Notes under the pieces: generated by a model | Seen by the model: only the letters and a program-made list of their open reading frames with translations | Database searches by the model: none | What the model was told of the DNA's origin: nothing | Source of the DNA: an uncultured Flavobacteriaceae bacterium | GTDB lineage: Bacteria; Bacteroidota; Bacteroidia; Flavobacteriales; Flavobacteriaceae | Direction of reading: 5' to 3' | Length of the DNA: 64,000 nucleotides | Assembly: GCA_947493175.1 (NCBI GenBank) | Contig: CANLQD010000003.1 | Span: 930,001-994,000, forward strand | Position numbers and translations under genes: made by a program | Shown here: positions 42,421 through 51,057 of the stretch, in pieces | How positions within the stretch are numbered: the stretch's first letter is position 1 | How the letters are laid out: each line of letters starts with the position of its first letter

Positions 42421-43097
42421 GGGGTACTACTAGACACCTGTAATAATTTACCGTTGTATAATTTATTACCCGTTAAAGCGAACTCTTTAATATAGCTAGC
42501 CATTTCGAGCGCTGTGATAGGGGCTTCATATCCTGGAAATGCTTCTTCGAGCATTTCGGTCTGCACCGCACCCAACGCCAACACATTAAAAGATGGCCCA
42601 GTTTCCTTAAATTCCTCAGCCCATAACTCGGTCAGCGTAATGACCGCTCCCTTGCTAGAGCTGTATGCAGATAGTCCCGGAAATTTCACACTCCCTTGAA
42701 CGCCTCCCATTGAACTAATAGTGACCACATGACCATTCTTGGGCATTCTTGGAAGCGCTATTTTTGTCACTGAAGCAACTCCAAAAACGTTTACCCGATA
42801 CACTTCTTCAAAAGTATCCATATCAGTTTCCAAAAAAGGTCGGTTCAACAATCTCCCCGCATTGTTGATAAGAATATCGATGGTCTCAAAGTTCTTCTGT
42901 AAAAACTCGTTGAGCTTTTCTAAATCCGTTTCTTTGGAAAGGTCGAAAGGAAATGCATGAATATTTTTATGCTGTAATGCCTTGATAGGTGCATCATTTC
43001 TAGAGAGTGCCAAAACCTGATGCCCTTCATCGGCGAAAAGCTTGGCCAGTTCAAACCCAATGCCCCGGCTAGAACCGGTAATTACAATCGTTGCCAT
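42417..43097 (-). CDS. Short-chain dehydrogenase/reductase
   Basis: A 226-residue SDR oxidoreductase. The cofactor-binding motif ITGSSRGIG is at residues about 6-14, NNAG follows at about 77, and the catalytic Ser-Tyr-Lys set is in TISSMGG and YSSSKGAVITL. No substrate can be assigned. It starts where the M28 peptidase gene ends (one-base overlap), implying co-transcription. Its stop codon overlaps the end of the decayed isomerase gene on the other strand by a few bases. Confidence 0.9.
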   Translation of the reverse strand: MATIVITGSSRGIGFELAKLFADEGHQVLALSRNDAPIKALQHKNIHAFPFDLSKETDLEKLNEFLQKNFETIDILINNAGRLLNRPFLETDMDTFEEVYRVNVFGVASVTKIALPRMPKNGHVVTISSMGGVQGSVKFPGLSAYSSSKGAVITLTELWAEEFKETGPSFNVLALGAVQTEMLEEAFPGYEAPITALEMASYIKEFALTGNKLYNGKLLQVSSSTP

Positions 43098-44155
43098 TAA
43101 TTATATCGTATTTCCCCGGTCGGTGCATTTATAATACCTTCCATTACTGGAACGGCTTCGTTGACAACACGGGCCATATGCTCAAAATCCATTTCCTTAG
43201 TTTCATCACCTACTTTATGATAATACTCGAAATTGGTAAAATCGAAGGTGCTATAGGTTTGGGAGGGAACGTTGAAAATGTTGTGAAACGGATAGTTGTC
43301 GGATCTTTTAAACAGGTTGAATTCCTTTGCTTTTGGAAGGAATCCGGCAAATTTGATATTCGCATAACCATTACTGATATCGGCCAGATTGGATAGTTCG
43401 TAACCGGTCATATAAAGCAAGTACTCTTTGTCTACCATGGGCACCCCTACCATTTCAAAGTTAAGCATAACGTATAAGTCAAGGTCTTGTTCCTTCAACC
43501 GTTCCGCCAAATGCTTTGAACCTAAAAGTCCCTGTTCCTCAGCAGAAAACAGCGCAAAGAGGATACTTCTCTTATTATTCTTCTTACTACCAAAATAACG
43601 GGCCAATTCCATTACAGTAGTGGTTCCCGAGGCGTTATCGTTTGCTCCGTTCGCGATTACATCACCGTTGGAACCATCTACAATGCCGATATGATCATAA
43701 TGCGCTCCAATAACGACAAACTTGTCTTTGAGCTTGGGATCTCGACCCTCTAGGTATCCCACCACATTATAGGCGGTCGTCTCCAAATTCGAAAGCGTGT
43801 CCTTATAACTCGAAAAATAGGGGGACACTCCATTGGTCTTAAAACTATTTTCTATCAATTGGGCAGCTTTTGCGATTCCTTCACTTCCGGTATCGCGACC
43901 TTGGAGATCATCCGAAGCCAAAAAGTCCATTATGGACTTGATCGTGCCGGCGTCGGTAAACGCCTTGCCTTTGCCCGAGGTTTTCTTTGTATTATCGATT
44001 GCAACAGTGGAAGGAGCTGACTTCGTTTCAACAATCGACCGATTCCAATCGACCTTTTGAGTTTCATTCAATGAGACTGTTTGATCCACCTTGGTCGAGT
44101 TACATGCGGTCAGGAGCATTACCAGCAAAAAAAAGGATATATTTTTATTCATCAT
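43097..44155 (-). CDS. M28-family zinc aminopeptidase, lipoprotein
   Basis: A 352-residue exported peptidase with a lipoprotein signal (lipobox LTAC, about residues 15-18). The two-zinc M28 site is visible: IGAHYDHIG (first His and Asp), NGANDNASGTTTVMELA (bridging Asp), FSAEEQGLLGSKHLA (catalytic Glu pair) and later VDKEYLLYMTGYE and SDNYPFHN. Such enzymes remove N-terminal residues from peptides outside the inner membrane. It forms a two-gene unit with the SDR downstream. Confidence 0.93.
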   Translation of the reverse strand: MMNKNISFFLLVMLLTACNSTKVDQTVSLNETQKVDWNRSIVETKSAPSTVAIDNTKKTSGKGKAFTDAGTIKSIMDFLASDDLQGRDTGSEGIAKAAQLIENSFKTNGVSPYFSSYKDTLSNLETTAYNVVGYLEGRDPKLKDKFVVIGAHYDHIGIVDGSNGDVIANGANDNASGTTTVMELARYFGSKKNNKRSILFALFSAEEQGLLGSKHLAERLKEQDLDLYVMLNFEMVGVPMVDKEYLLYMTGYELSNLADISNGYANIKFAGFLPKAKEFNLFKRSDNYPFHNIFNVPSQTYSTFDFTNFEYYHKVGDETKEMDFEHMARVVNEAVPVMEGIINAPTGEIRYN

Positions 44156-44187
44156 GGGGCGTTTTTAAAAGCTATTAAAGATAAAAA

Positions 44188-44214
44188 AAGCATCCCGGAA
44201 TCACTGGGATGCTT
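44188..44214 (-). terminator. Terminator after pdhA-pdhC
   Basis: On the minus strand AAGCATCCC pairs with GGGATGCTT and is followed by a T run. It lies after the E2 gene and before the M28 gene, marking the end of the PDH transcript. Confidence 0.85.
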
Positions 44215-44245
44215 AGACTTCTTTTCTAATTTTGGAATATTCCCG

Positions 44246-45889
44246 CTACGCTAACATAGTGACCGGATTCTCTAAAAAGGCCCTTAGTGTTTGAAGGAAC
44301 TGTGCCCCCGTGGCACCGTCAACAGTGCGATGGTCACACGCCAAAGAAACGGTCATGGTATTACCCACTACGATTTCTCCATTTTTGACTACCGGTTTCT
44401 CTACAATGGCTCCTACCGATAAGATAGCGGAGTTCGGCTGATTGATAATAGAAGTAAACTCCAGTATTCCGAACATGCCCAGATTTGACACCGTAAACGT
44501 ACTCCCATCCATTTCAGCCGGGGCTATTTTTTTCGTTCGCGCCCTTCCCGCCAAATCTTTGACCGAAGCTCCAATTTGCGTAAGGCTCATCTGGTCTGTA
44601 AATTTCAATACAGGAACCATTAGACCCTCATCAACGGCAACCGCAATACCTATATGAATGTGATGATTGTATCTTGTGGTGTCTCCATTCCAAGTTGTAT
44701 TTACCTGTGGATGTTTTTTCAAGGCCATTGCAGCTGCCTTGACAACCATATCGTTAAAAGATACTTTGGTCTCTGGCAAACTATTAATTTGTTTACGGGA
44801 AGCTATGGCATTGTCCATATCTACCTCTATCATCAAATAATAATGGGGGGCAGTAAACTTGGATTCCGACAAACGCTTCGCGATGGTCTTGCGCATCTGT
44901 GAGTTTTTCACCTCTTCGCTGCCTTCCTGCCCTACCGGCAAGTTAATAGGCGCTGGCGCATTTGATTCGCTTGTTGTTTTGGTAGCAACGGCCGCAGGGG
45001 TTTCCTTGGCCGCAGGTTGGTAATTTTCCACGTCTTTTTTAACGATACGACCACTATCCCCGGACCCCGTAACCTGCGATAAGTCAATACCTTTATCCGC
45101 AGCAATTTTCTTGGCCAAAGGAGAAGCAAAAATTCGTTGTCCGTCAGCAGTTGCTTTCGTTGTCGAGACGGCCTCCTGTTTCGGGGCCTCCTCTTTTACC
45201 GCTTTGGTTTCGGCACTTGATTTTTCAGCGGCCGGTTTTGCTTTCAATACAGCGTCAACGTCGGTACCTTCGGGCCCGATAACGGCCAACACGGCATCTA
45301 CGGGAGAAGACTCTCCTTCCTTGATTCCTATGTACAATAATGTTCCGGAGTAGAACGACTCGAACTCCATGGTGGCTTTATCGGTTTCGATTTCGGCCAG
45401 AATATCGCCTTCCTCAACCGTATCGCCTACTTGTTTTAACCAAGAGGCAACGGTACCTTCTTCCATGGTATCACTTAAACGGGGCATTTTAACGACTTCA
45501 ACACCTTCGGGGATTTCACTGGACACGGCCTCACCGTTTCCTGAAACCGGTGTTGCCTCCTGTTCCTCTTCGGAAGCAGTGGAATCGGCCTCCGCTGTCC
45601 CGTTCACGGTAGTAGAAGCATTCCCATTCAAAAGACCAGAGATATCTTCGCCTTCTTCCCCGATAATGGCCAACAATGAATCTACGGGAGCACCATCGCC
45701 TTCGGCGATTCCGATATGTAACAATGTTCCTTCATGAAAAGACTCGAACTCCATGGTAGCCTTGTCGGTTTCAATCTCGGCCAGGATATCGCCCTCCTCG
45801 ATTTTATCACCTACTTGTTTTAACCATTTGGCAACGGTACCTTCTTCCATGGTATCGCTTAGCCGGGGCATATTGATTACTTCTGCCAT
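44246..45889 (-). CDS. pdhC: Pyruvate dehydrogenase E2, dihydrolipoamide acetyltransferase
   Basis: E2 carries the acetyl group from E1 on a lipoyl arm to coenzyme A. The 547-residue protein has two lipoyl domains (about 1-75 and 130-205), each with ETDKATMEFES and its lipoylated lysine. Ala/Thr/Glu-rich linkers and an E1/E3-binding domain follow (about 255-295: FASPLAKKIAADKGIDLSQV). The C-terminal catalytic domain ends with the active-site DHRTVDGATGAQFL. It follows E1 alpha after 4 bp. E1 beta is 23 kb away at 20.8 kb. Confidence 0.97.
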   Translation of the reverse strand: MAEVINMPRLSDTMEEGTVAKWLKQVGDKIEEGDILAEIETDKATMEFESFHEGTLLHIGIAEGDGAPVDSLLAIIGEEGEDISGLLNGNASTTVNGTAEADSTASEEEQEATPVSGNGEAVSSEIPEGVEVVKMPRLSDTMEEGTVASWLKQVGDTVEEGDILAEIETDKATMEFESFYSGTLLYIGIKEGESSPVDAVLAVIGPEGTDVDAVLKAKPAAEKSSAETKAVKEEAPKQEAVSTTKATADGQRIFASPLAKKIAADKGIDLSQVTGSGDSGRIVKKDVENYQPAAKETPAAVATKTTSESNAPAPINLPVGQEGSEEVKNSQMRKTIAKRLSESKFTAPHYYLMIEVDMDNAIASRKQINSLPETKVSFNDMVVKAAAMALKKHPQVNTTWNGDTTRYNHHIHIGIAVAVDEGLMVPVLKFTDQMSLTQIGASVKDLAGRARTKKIAPAEMDGSTFTVSNLGMFGILEFTSIINQPNSAILSVGAIVEKPVVKNGEIVVGNTMTVSLACDHRTVDGATGAQFLQTLRAFLENPVTMLA

Positions 45890-45893
45890 TTAC

Positions 45894-46892
45894 TTAAAGT
45901 TTATGCGGTACAAAAGGAAAATCTTCCTGTTCGTAAACCATATCATATAATTGTTGCGTTGGTGGGTAGTCAGATTCTTCAGCAAACTTTTCACATTCCG
46001 ATACCAAGGCTTTCACACGGCTATCAATGGTTTTGATCTCATCTTCGGTCGCGTAATCGTTTTCTTTGATGACTTCCAGAACCTTGGTAATCGGATCTAT
46101 TTTCTTATATTCCTCGACCTCTTGCTTGGTTCTATAATGCTGGGCGTCTGACATCGAATGCCCACGGTAGCGATAGGTCTTCATTTCTAAGAAGGTAGGA
46201 CCGCCACCGCTTCTGGCACGTTCAATGGCCTTGCTCATTTCTTGTGCCACTGTTACCGGGTCCATACCATCAACAGGACCACAAGGCATTTCATATCCCA
46301 ACCCTAATTTCCAGATTTCGGTAGAATACGAAGTTCTGGCTACCGAGGTACCCATTGCATACCCATTGTTCTCACAAACGAACACCACGGGTAATTGCCA
46401 TAGCATCGCCAAATTAAATGTCTCATGAAGAGAACCTTGTCGCACGGCACCATCTCCCATATAACATAGGGTAACATTGTCGCGACCAAAATACTTGTCT
46501 CCAAATGCCATACCGGCCCCAAGTGGAATCTGTCCTCCAACGATTCCATGTCCGCCATGAAAACGGTGTTCCTTAGAAAAGATGTGCATGGATCCCCCCA
46601 TACCCATCGAAGTACCTGTCACCTTGCCATACAATTCTGCCATCACCTTTCTAGGATCAACACCCATACCTATGGGTTGCACGTGATTCCTATAGGCGGT
46701 AATCATGCGGTCTTTGGTAAGGTCCATTGCATGAAGCGCACCTGCTAAAACCGCTTCCTGTCCATTATACAGATGCAGAAAACCTCTTACTTTTTGCTGA
46801 ATGTAAACAGCGGCCAGCTTATCTTCGAACTTTCGCCAAAACAGCATGTCCTCATACCACTTTAAATAAACTTCCTTGGTAATCTTTTCCAT
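45894..46892 (-). CDS. pdhA: Pyruvate dehydrogenase E1 component, alpha subunit
   Basis: E1 alpha binds thiamine diphosphate and with PdhB decarboxylates pyruvate. The 332-residue length is normal. The TPP motif is GDGAVRQGSLHETFNLA through CENNGYAMG, with the phospho-loop type segment YRGHSMSDAQHYRTKQEV. It is first in the pdhA-pdhC unit (4-bp gap). Pairing with E2 rather than with E1 beta in one operon is a common Bacteroidota layout. Confidence 0.96.
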   Translation of the reverse strand: MEKITKEVYLKWYEDMLFWRKFEDKLAAVYIQQKVRGFLHLYNGQEAVLAGALHAMDLTKDRMITAYRNHVQPIGMGVDPRKVMAELYGKVTGTSMGMGGSMHIFSKEHRFHGGHGIVGGQIPLGAGMAFGDKYFGRDNVTLCYMGDGAVRQGSLHETFNLAMLWQLPVVFVCENNGYAMGTSVARTSYSTEIWKLGLGYEMPCGPVDGMDPVTVAQEMSKAIERARSGGGPTFLEMKTYRYRGHSMSDAQHYRTKQEVEEYKKIDPITKVLEVIKENDYATEDEIKTIDSRVKALVSECEKFAEESDYPPTQQLYDMVYEQEDFPFVPHKL

Positions 46893-47082
46893 TGATTATT
46901 TATTATCGTAATTCAAATACTTCCTGCAAAGTCGATCCTTCGGTTCGGTCAGGAATGCGGGAAACAAAAATACATATTAAATCATTAGTGAAAAAAAATC
47001 GAAGTCAAAAGGTCGGCACAAAAAAGTGATATAAAAAACGATTCGAACTGCACTTGTGATAATCTATAAAAATAGGCGGTCC

Positions 47083-47568
47083 TTACTCCAAAAAAGTGCC
47101 ATTAAATGCCAGTGGTAGTAGATCCGCAATCGAATCGCATTGAAGCACGCGACCTACCTCGCCCATCAATAACAAACGAATAGGACTTCCCTGTTTTACC
47201 TCATATTCCGATATGGATTGTCTACAGTTGCCGCAGGGGGCCGCTGCCCGATCAACAGTATAATTCTTAGACGCTGCGGTAATCGCCACCACCTTCATTT
47301 TTTCCCCAGGATATAACGCTCCAGCTTGGAAAACAGCGACCCGTTCTGCACAAAGACCCGATGGATAGCTGGCATTTTCTTGATTGCTTCCGATGACGAC
47401 CGCTCCATTATTCATCAAAACCGCCGCGCCAACCTGAAATTTGGAATAAGGTGCGTACGCATTCTCACGAGCGGTAACGGCAGCAGTCATTAATTCCTGA
47501 TCTGAAGCCGATAGCGCTTCAAAGGAATCGAATACGGTAAGTTCAAATGAAATTTTTTGTTTTTGCAT
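47083..47568 (-). CDS. cdd: Cytidine deaminase
   Basis: Cdd turns cytidine and deoxycytidine into uridine and deoxyuridine in the salvage pathway. The 161-residue protein has the zinc motifs NASYPSGLCAERVAVF (Cys-Ala-Glu with catalytic Glu) and PCGNCRQS (two zinc cysteines), and AYAPYSKFQVGAA at the substrate side. The cdd gene beside pdhA and porV is a familiar Flavobacteriaceae gene order. It complements the nucleoside transporter and deoxynucleoside kinase in this window. Confidence 0.96.
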   Translation of the reverse strand: MQKQKISFELTVFDSFEALSASDQELMTAAVTARENAYAPYSKFQVGAAVLMNNGAVVIGSNQENASYPSGLCAERVAVFQAGALYPGEKMKVVAITAASKNYTVDRAAAPCGNCRQSISEYEVKQGSPIRLLLMGEVGRVLQCDSIADLLPLAFNGTFLE

Positions 47569-47669
47569 ATGGGTAATTTTGATTCGGTATGTTCGTTGGT
47601 TTCGGCAACATCAAGATACTTAATTAAAAGTAAGGCTTTCCTCGTTGGTTTTTCAAACTCCTGAAATAA

Positions 47670-47695
47670 AAAAGCCTGCAGGGTTGCAGGCTTTT
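47670..47695 (-). terminator. Terminator after porV
   Basis: AAAAGCCTGCA pairs with TGCAGGCTTTT; a T run follows on the minus strand. It separates porV from the cdd gene. Confidence 0.85.
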
Positions 47696-47722
47696 AGTAT
47701 GATAACAATAAGTTGAAACATC

Positions 47723-48874
47723 TTAATCATTGAACATCTCGTCCCCCAAGTTGAAAGCCAAGGAGAAACGAAGCGAATTTTCCAGGGGATTTCTAACCTG
47801 TGAGGTAGAAAATAAATAGGAAAGATCTATTTGTACCACATTGAACCGGAATCCTGCACCTAGGGTGAAAAACTTACGGGCTCCTTTTTCCTCGCTTTCA
47901 TTGAAATATCCGGTACGCACCATGAAGGAATCCTGATAGGTATATTCAGCTCCTAAGGCCCACGTAAATTCCTTTAGTTCCTCTCCGAAGCCATCGGGCG
48001 CATCGCCAAACGATTCAAAGACACCACTGAAGAATCCTATTTGTTGGTACTCGTCATTGTCAGAGGCATCGATATCGCCATCCCCATCAAAGTCTCTTGG
48101 GGTCGGCACCAATAATTTATTAAATTCGGTAGTAAAAGCGATTACATTGTCCTGGTCCAAAATCATATCGAAACCGAGTCCGAGTCCCAAATTGGTCGGT
48201 AAAAAATTTTCCTGTCCACCTTCATCATACTGGATCTTTCCTCCCAAGTTCGAGATATTGAATCCGCCCCGCCAACGACCATCAAAACTGTTATAGGCGA
48301 TTTCCCTAGAACGATAATATCCGGCCACATCTACTGCAAAAGCATTTGCAGCCTGGGTGTCGGTTCCCGAAACCGTTTGTGGCAATCGAAGGTTGGAACT
48401 GATAAATCTCCCTCCAACGGCCATCGAAAAAGTAGGACTTAATTTCAGCGAATACGAGCCATCCAGGGCGAGTTCGTTCGGTTTCACCAAGGTGGCGGGT
48501 TCGTTGATCGTTTGTCTCAACTCGATCTCACCAAGAGTAAAATATCGTAAGCTAACCGCAAAAGCACTTTGATCGTTGATTTTATTGAAATAGCTACCGC
48601 TCAGCAATCCGATATCTTTAATGACACTCTCCAAATAGGGTGTATAACCCAAACTTATTCCCATCTTGCGATCGGCAAAAGCAAACTTGGCAGGGTTCCA
48701 TTGCTGGGAATAGGCATCGGTAGAGGTAGCCACTCCCATATCTGCCATACCCGCTGATCTTGCATCGGCTGCTATCGTTAGGAAAGGAACCGCAGTAGTG
48801 ATGACCCGATTGTTCTCTTGGGCAGACATTTTACATACAAAAGCCAATAGTGTCAGTATCGCTAATTTTTTCAT
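47723..48874 (-). CDS. porV: Type IX secretion system outer-membrane protein PorV (LptO)
   Basis: PorV is the outer-membrane shuttle of the type IX secretion system that carries cargo proteins from the Sov translocon to the PorU attachment complex. The 383-residue protein has a signal peptide (about 1-19, ending MSAQ), the conserved start of the mature part VPFLTIAADARSAGMADMGV, STDAYSQQWNPAKFAF, then a FadL-like barrel with many amphipathic strands and an aromatic C-terminus region. porU, which normally lies beside it toward gldJ, is not present; 451 bp of non-coding sequence separate porV from the divergent gldJ. Confidence 0.94.
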   Translation of the reverse strand: MKKLAILTLLAFVCKMSAQENNRVITTAVPFLTIAADARSAGMADMGVATSTDAYSQQWNPAKFAFADRKMGISLGYTPYLESVIKDIGLLSGSYFNKINDQSAFAVSLRYFTLGEIELRQTINEPATLVKPNELALDGSYSLKLSPTFSMAVGGRFISSNLRLPQTVSGTDTQAANAFAVDVAGYYRSREIAYNSFDGRWRGGFNISNLGGKIQYDEGGQENFLPTNLGLGLGFDMILDQDNVIAFTTEFNKLLVPTPRDFDGDGDIDASDNDEYQQIGFFSGVFESFGDAPDGFGEELKEFTWALGAEYTYQDSFMVRTGYFNESEEKGARKFFTLGAGFRFNVVQIDLSYLFSTSQVRNPLENSLRFSLAFNLGDEMFND

Positions 48875-49325
48875 TCGTTCGATTTAAAGATTTAGTTATT
48901 TAACAATAGGGAATCACCCCACAAAATGGTTGTATTACATGCTTAAACGACCATTTTATCATTATCTTATATAAGGAATGCTTTTTTTCGATATAATTCC
49001 CTTCTTTTAATGTTTAGACTTTAATGTTGTTAACAAAAAAAGGGCACAACTTCCCTTTTCAGCTAGTACACCTGTATAAAAAGCCCTTGCCGTTAAAGAA
49101 AAGTCGCGGTCAAATAATATTATAGGTTTTATGCCGTTATGCTTTTAAACCTACATTTCGGCCTTGTATAGCTGGTATTCTGATTTTGGGAAAAATTTCT
49201 TAGCGAATAAAATATTATACCCAAATTGCCGTTTTACATGCCGAAAGTGACCTTAAAATTAATCAAAATACAAACTTGAATTGCCCTGAACCCGTAATTC
49301 AAACATTTGAACTCAAGTCCTAATT
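48875..49325. other. Non-coding divergent region porV/gldJ
   Basis: 451 bp without a plausible gene. It is A/T-rich and contains TTGTTAACAA (about 49026-49035) and a weak AAAAGGG/CCCTTTT hairpin near 49039-49060. It must hold the promoters of porV and gldJ, but no convincing TAnnTTTG was found before gldJ. In relatives this position is occupied by porU. Confidence 0.6.
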
Positions 49326-50990
49326 ATGAAAAAACAGTTTATCAAAGTTGTACTTTCTTGTGCGGTAATCGCAGGCGGCTTTTCGGTTACCAGCTGTAAA
49401 AAATCTTCTGGATCGAAAGACGTATCCAGGGCCACCGGTTGGAAAATCAATGCCAAAGAAGGAGGTTTCCAATACAATACAGATTTCAAGGAGCAAGAAA
49501 CGGCTCCCGGTCTTGTTTTTGTAGAGGGTGGTACATTCACCAAAGGTAAGGTACAGGATGATGTGATGCACGATTGGGATAACACGCCCACTTCACAACA
49601 CGTTCAATCTTTTTATATGGATGAGACCGAGGTCACCAATGTCATGTATTTGGAATACCTGGACTACCTAAAAAGTGTATATCCTCCAGAAAATCCGATG
49701 TATGCCAATATTTATAAAGGAGCGTTACCCGATACATTGGTTTGGAGAAACCGTTTGGGTTTCAACGAAACCATGACCAACAACTACCTTAGACATCCTG
49801 CATATGCAGAATATCCGGTCGTAGGTGTTAATTGGATACAAGCGACCCAATTTGCCGAATGGAGAACCGATCGCGTTAATGAGGTATTGTTGGAACGCGA
49901 AGGTTATTTGGCCAAAGATGCCAAGTACAAAGCTGCTACCGGAGAGGTAGGCGGAACGTTCAGCACCGAGGCCTATCTAAACAGACCTGAATCGGTATAC
50001 AACGGTCAAATTGATTCGTTGCAAGGCAATAAAAAGAAAGATAGTGTGAGCACCTTCGCAAAACGAAGTAGCGGGGTCATTATTCCCGAATACCGTTTAC
50101 CAACGGAGACTGAGTGGGAATATGCTGCACAAGCCAATCAAGGTACCAGGGAGTATAACAACTACCGCGGTAGAAAAAAATATCCTTGGGAAGGCGATTA
50201 TACTAGAAACGGACAACGAGTTGGTCGTGGTGACCAATTGGCCAACTTCAAACAAGGTAAAGGAGATTACGGCGGAATCGCCGGATGGTCTGATGATGGT
50301 GCCGACATTACAGCGGAGGTAATGTCCTATAAGCCAAATGACCTTGGATTGTATGACATGGCAGGTAACGTGGCCGAATGGGTCGCCGACGTATACCGAC
50401 CAATAGTAGACGACGAAATCAGTGATTTCAACTACTACAGAGGAAACATCTACATGAAAACGGCCATTGGTGAAGACGGCAAGGTAAACATTCTTAGGGA
50501 TAGCATTATGTACGATACGCTTCCGAACGGAAAAATTGTAGCTGTTAATTTACCAGGAGAAATTAAAATGGTACCTGTAGATGAAAACGAAACCTATTTG
50601 AGAACCAACTTTGACTCCAGTGATAACAGGGGATATAGAGACGGTGATCCAGGTTCTTCCAGATTCTTTGACAAATTCAGCGACGAAGAGGAAGAAGACC
50701 AACGTAAAATGTACGATTCACCAAAGCACAAAGTGGAGCGTGATTCTACTGGCAACCTCATTCGACAATATGATAAATCGAACAACAGAACAACTTTGAT
50801 CAACGATGAAGTTCGGGTTTTCAAAGGAGGTTCATGGAGAGACCGAGCCTATTGGTTAGACCCGGCACAACGAAGGTATCTGCCTCAGTATATGGCTACG
50901 GATTACATCGGTTTCAGATGTGCAATGTCTAGAGTAGGTTCCAAGTCCAAGACCAAGAACAAGACCCCTAGAGGAAAGAAAGCAAAATAA
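49326..50990 (+). CDS. gldJ: Gliding motility lipoprotein GldJ
   Basis: GldJ is an outer-membrane-associated lipoprotein needed for gliding and for stability of type IX secretion components in Flavobacterium. The 554-residue protein has a lipoprotein signal with Cys24 (lipobox VTSC). The rest is an FGE-sulfatase fold: APGLVFVEGGTFTKG, MDETEVTNVMYLEYLDYL, PVVGVNWIQATQFAEWRTD, RLPTETEWEYAAQA, and VFKGGSWRDRAYWLD, GFRCAMS. A basic tail SKTKNKTPRGKKAK follows. Family members carry the same insertions relative to true FGE enzymes and lack its catalytic role. It is followed by a strong terminator and then murF, a gene order known in Flavobacteriaceae. Confidence 0.96.
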   Translation: MKKQFIKVVLSCAVIAGGFSVTSCKKSSGSKDVSRATGWKINAKEGGFQYNTDFKEQETAPGLVFVEGGTFTKGKVQDDVMHDWDNTPTSQHVQSFYMDETEVTNVMYLEYLDYLKSVYPPENPMYANIYKGALPDTLVWRNRLGFNETMTNNYLRHPAYAEYPVVGVNWIQATQFAEWRTDRVNEVLLEREGYLAKDAKYKAATGEVGGTFSTEAYLNRPESVYNGQIDSLQGNKKKDSVSTFAKRSSGVIIPEYRLPTETEWEYAAQANQGTREYNNYRGRKKYPWEGDYTRNGQRVGRGDQLANFKQGKGDYGGIAGWSDDGADITAEVMSYKPNDLGLYDMAGNVAEWVADVYRPIVDDEISDFNYYRGNIYMKTAIGEDGKVNILRDSIMYDTLPNGKIVAVNLPGEIKMVPVDENETYLRTNFDSSDNRGYRDGDPGSSRFFDKFSDEEEEDQRKMYDSPKHKVERDSTGNLIRQYDKSNNRTTLINDEVRVFKGGSWRDRAYWLDPAQRRYLPQYMATDYIGFRCAMSRVGSKSKTKNKTPRGKKAK

Positions 50991-51012
50991 ATAGCAAACT
51001 ATTTTTGAGTGA

Positions 51013-51048
51013 AAAAGTCCCGACTTAATCGTCGGGACTTTTTTTTAT
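51013..51048 (+). terminator. Terminator after gldJ
   Basis: AAAAGTCCCGAC pairs with GTCGGGACTTTT and is followed by TTTTTT on the plus strand. Near-perfect intrinsic terminator separating gldJ from murF. Confidence 0.92.
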
Positions 51049-51057
51049 TTTTACCCT

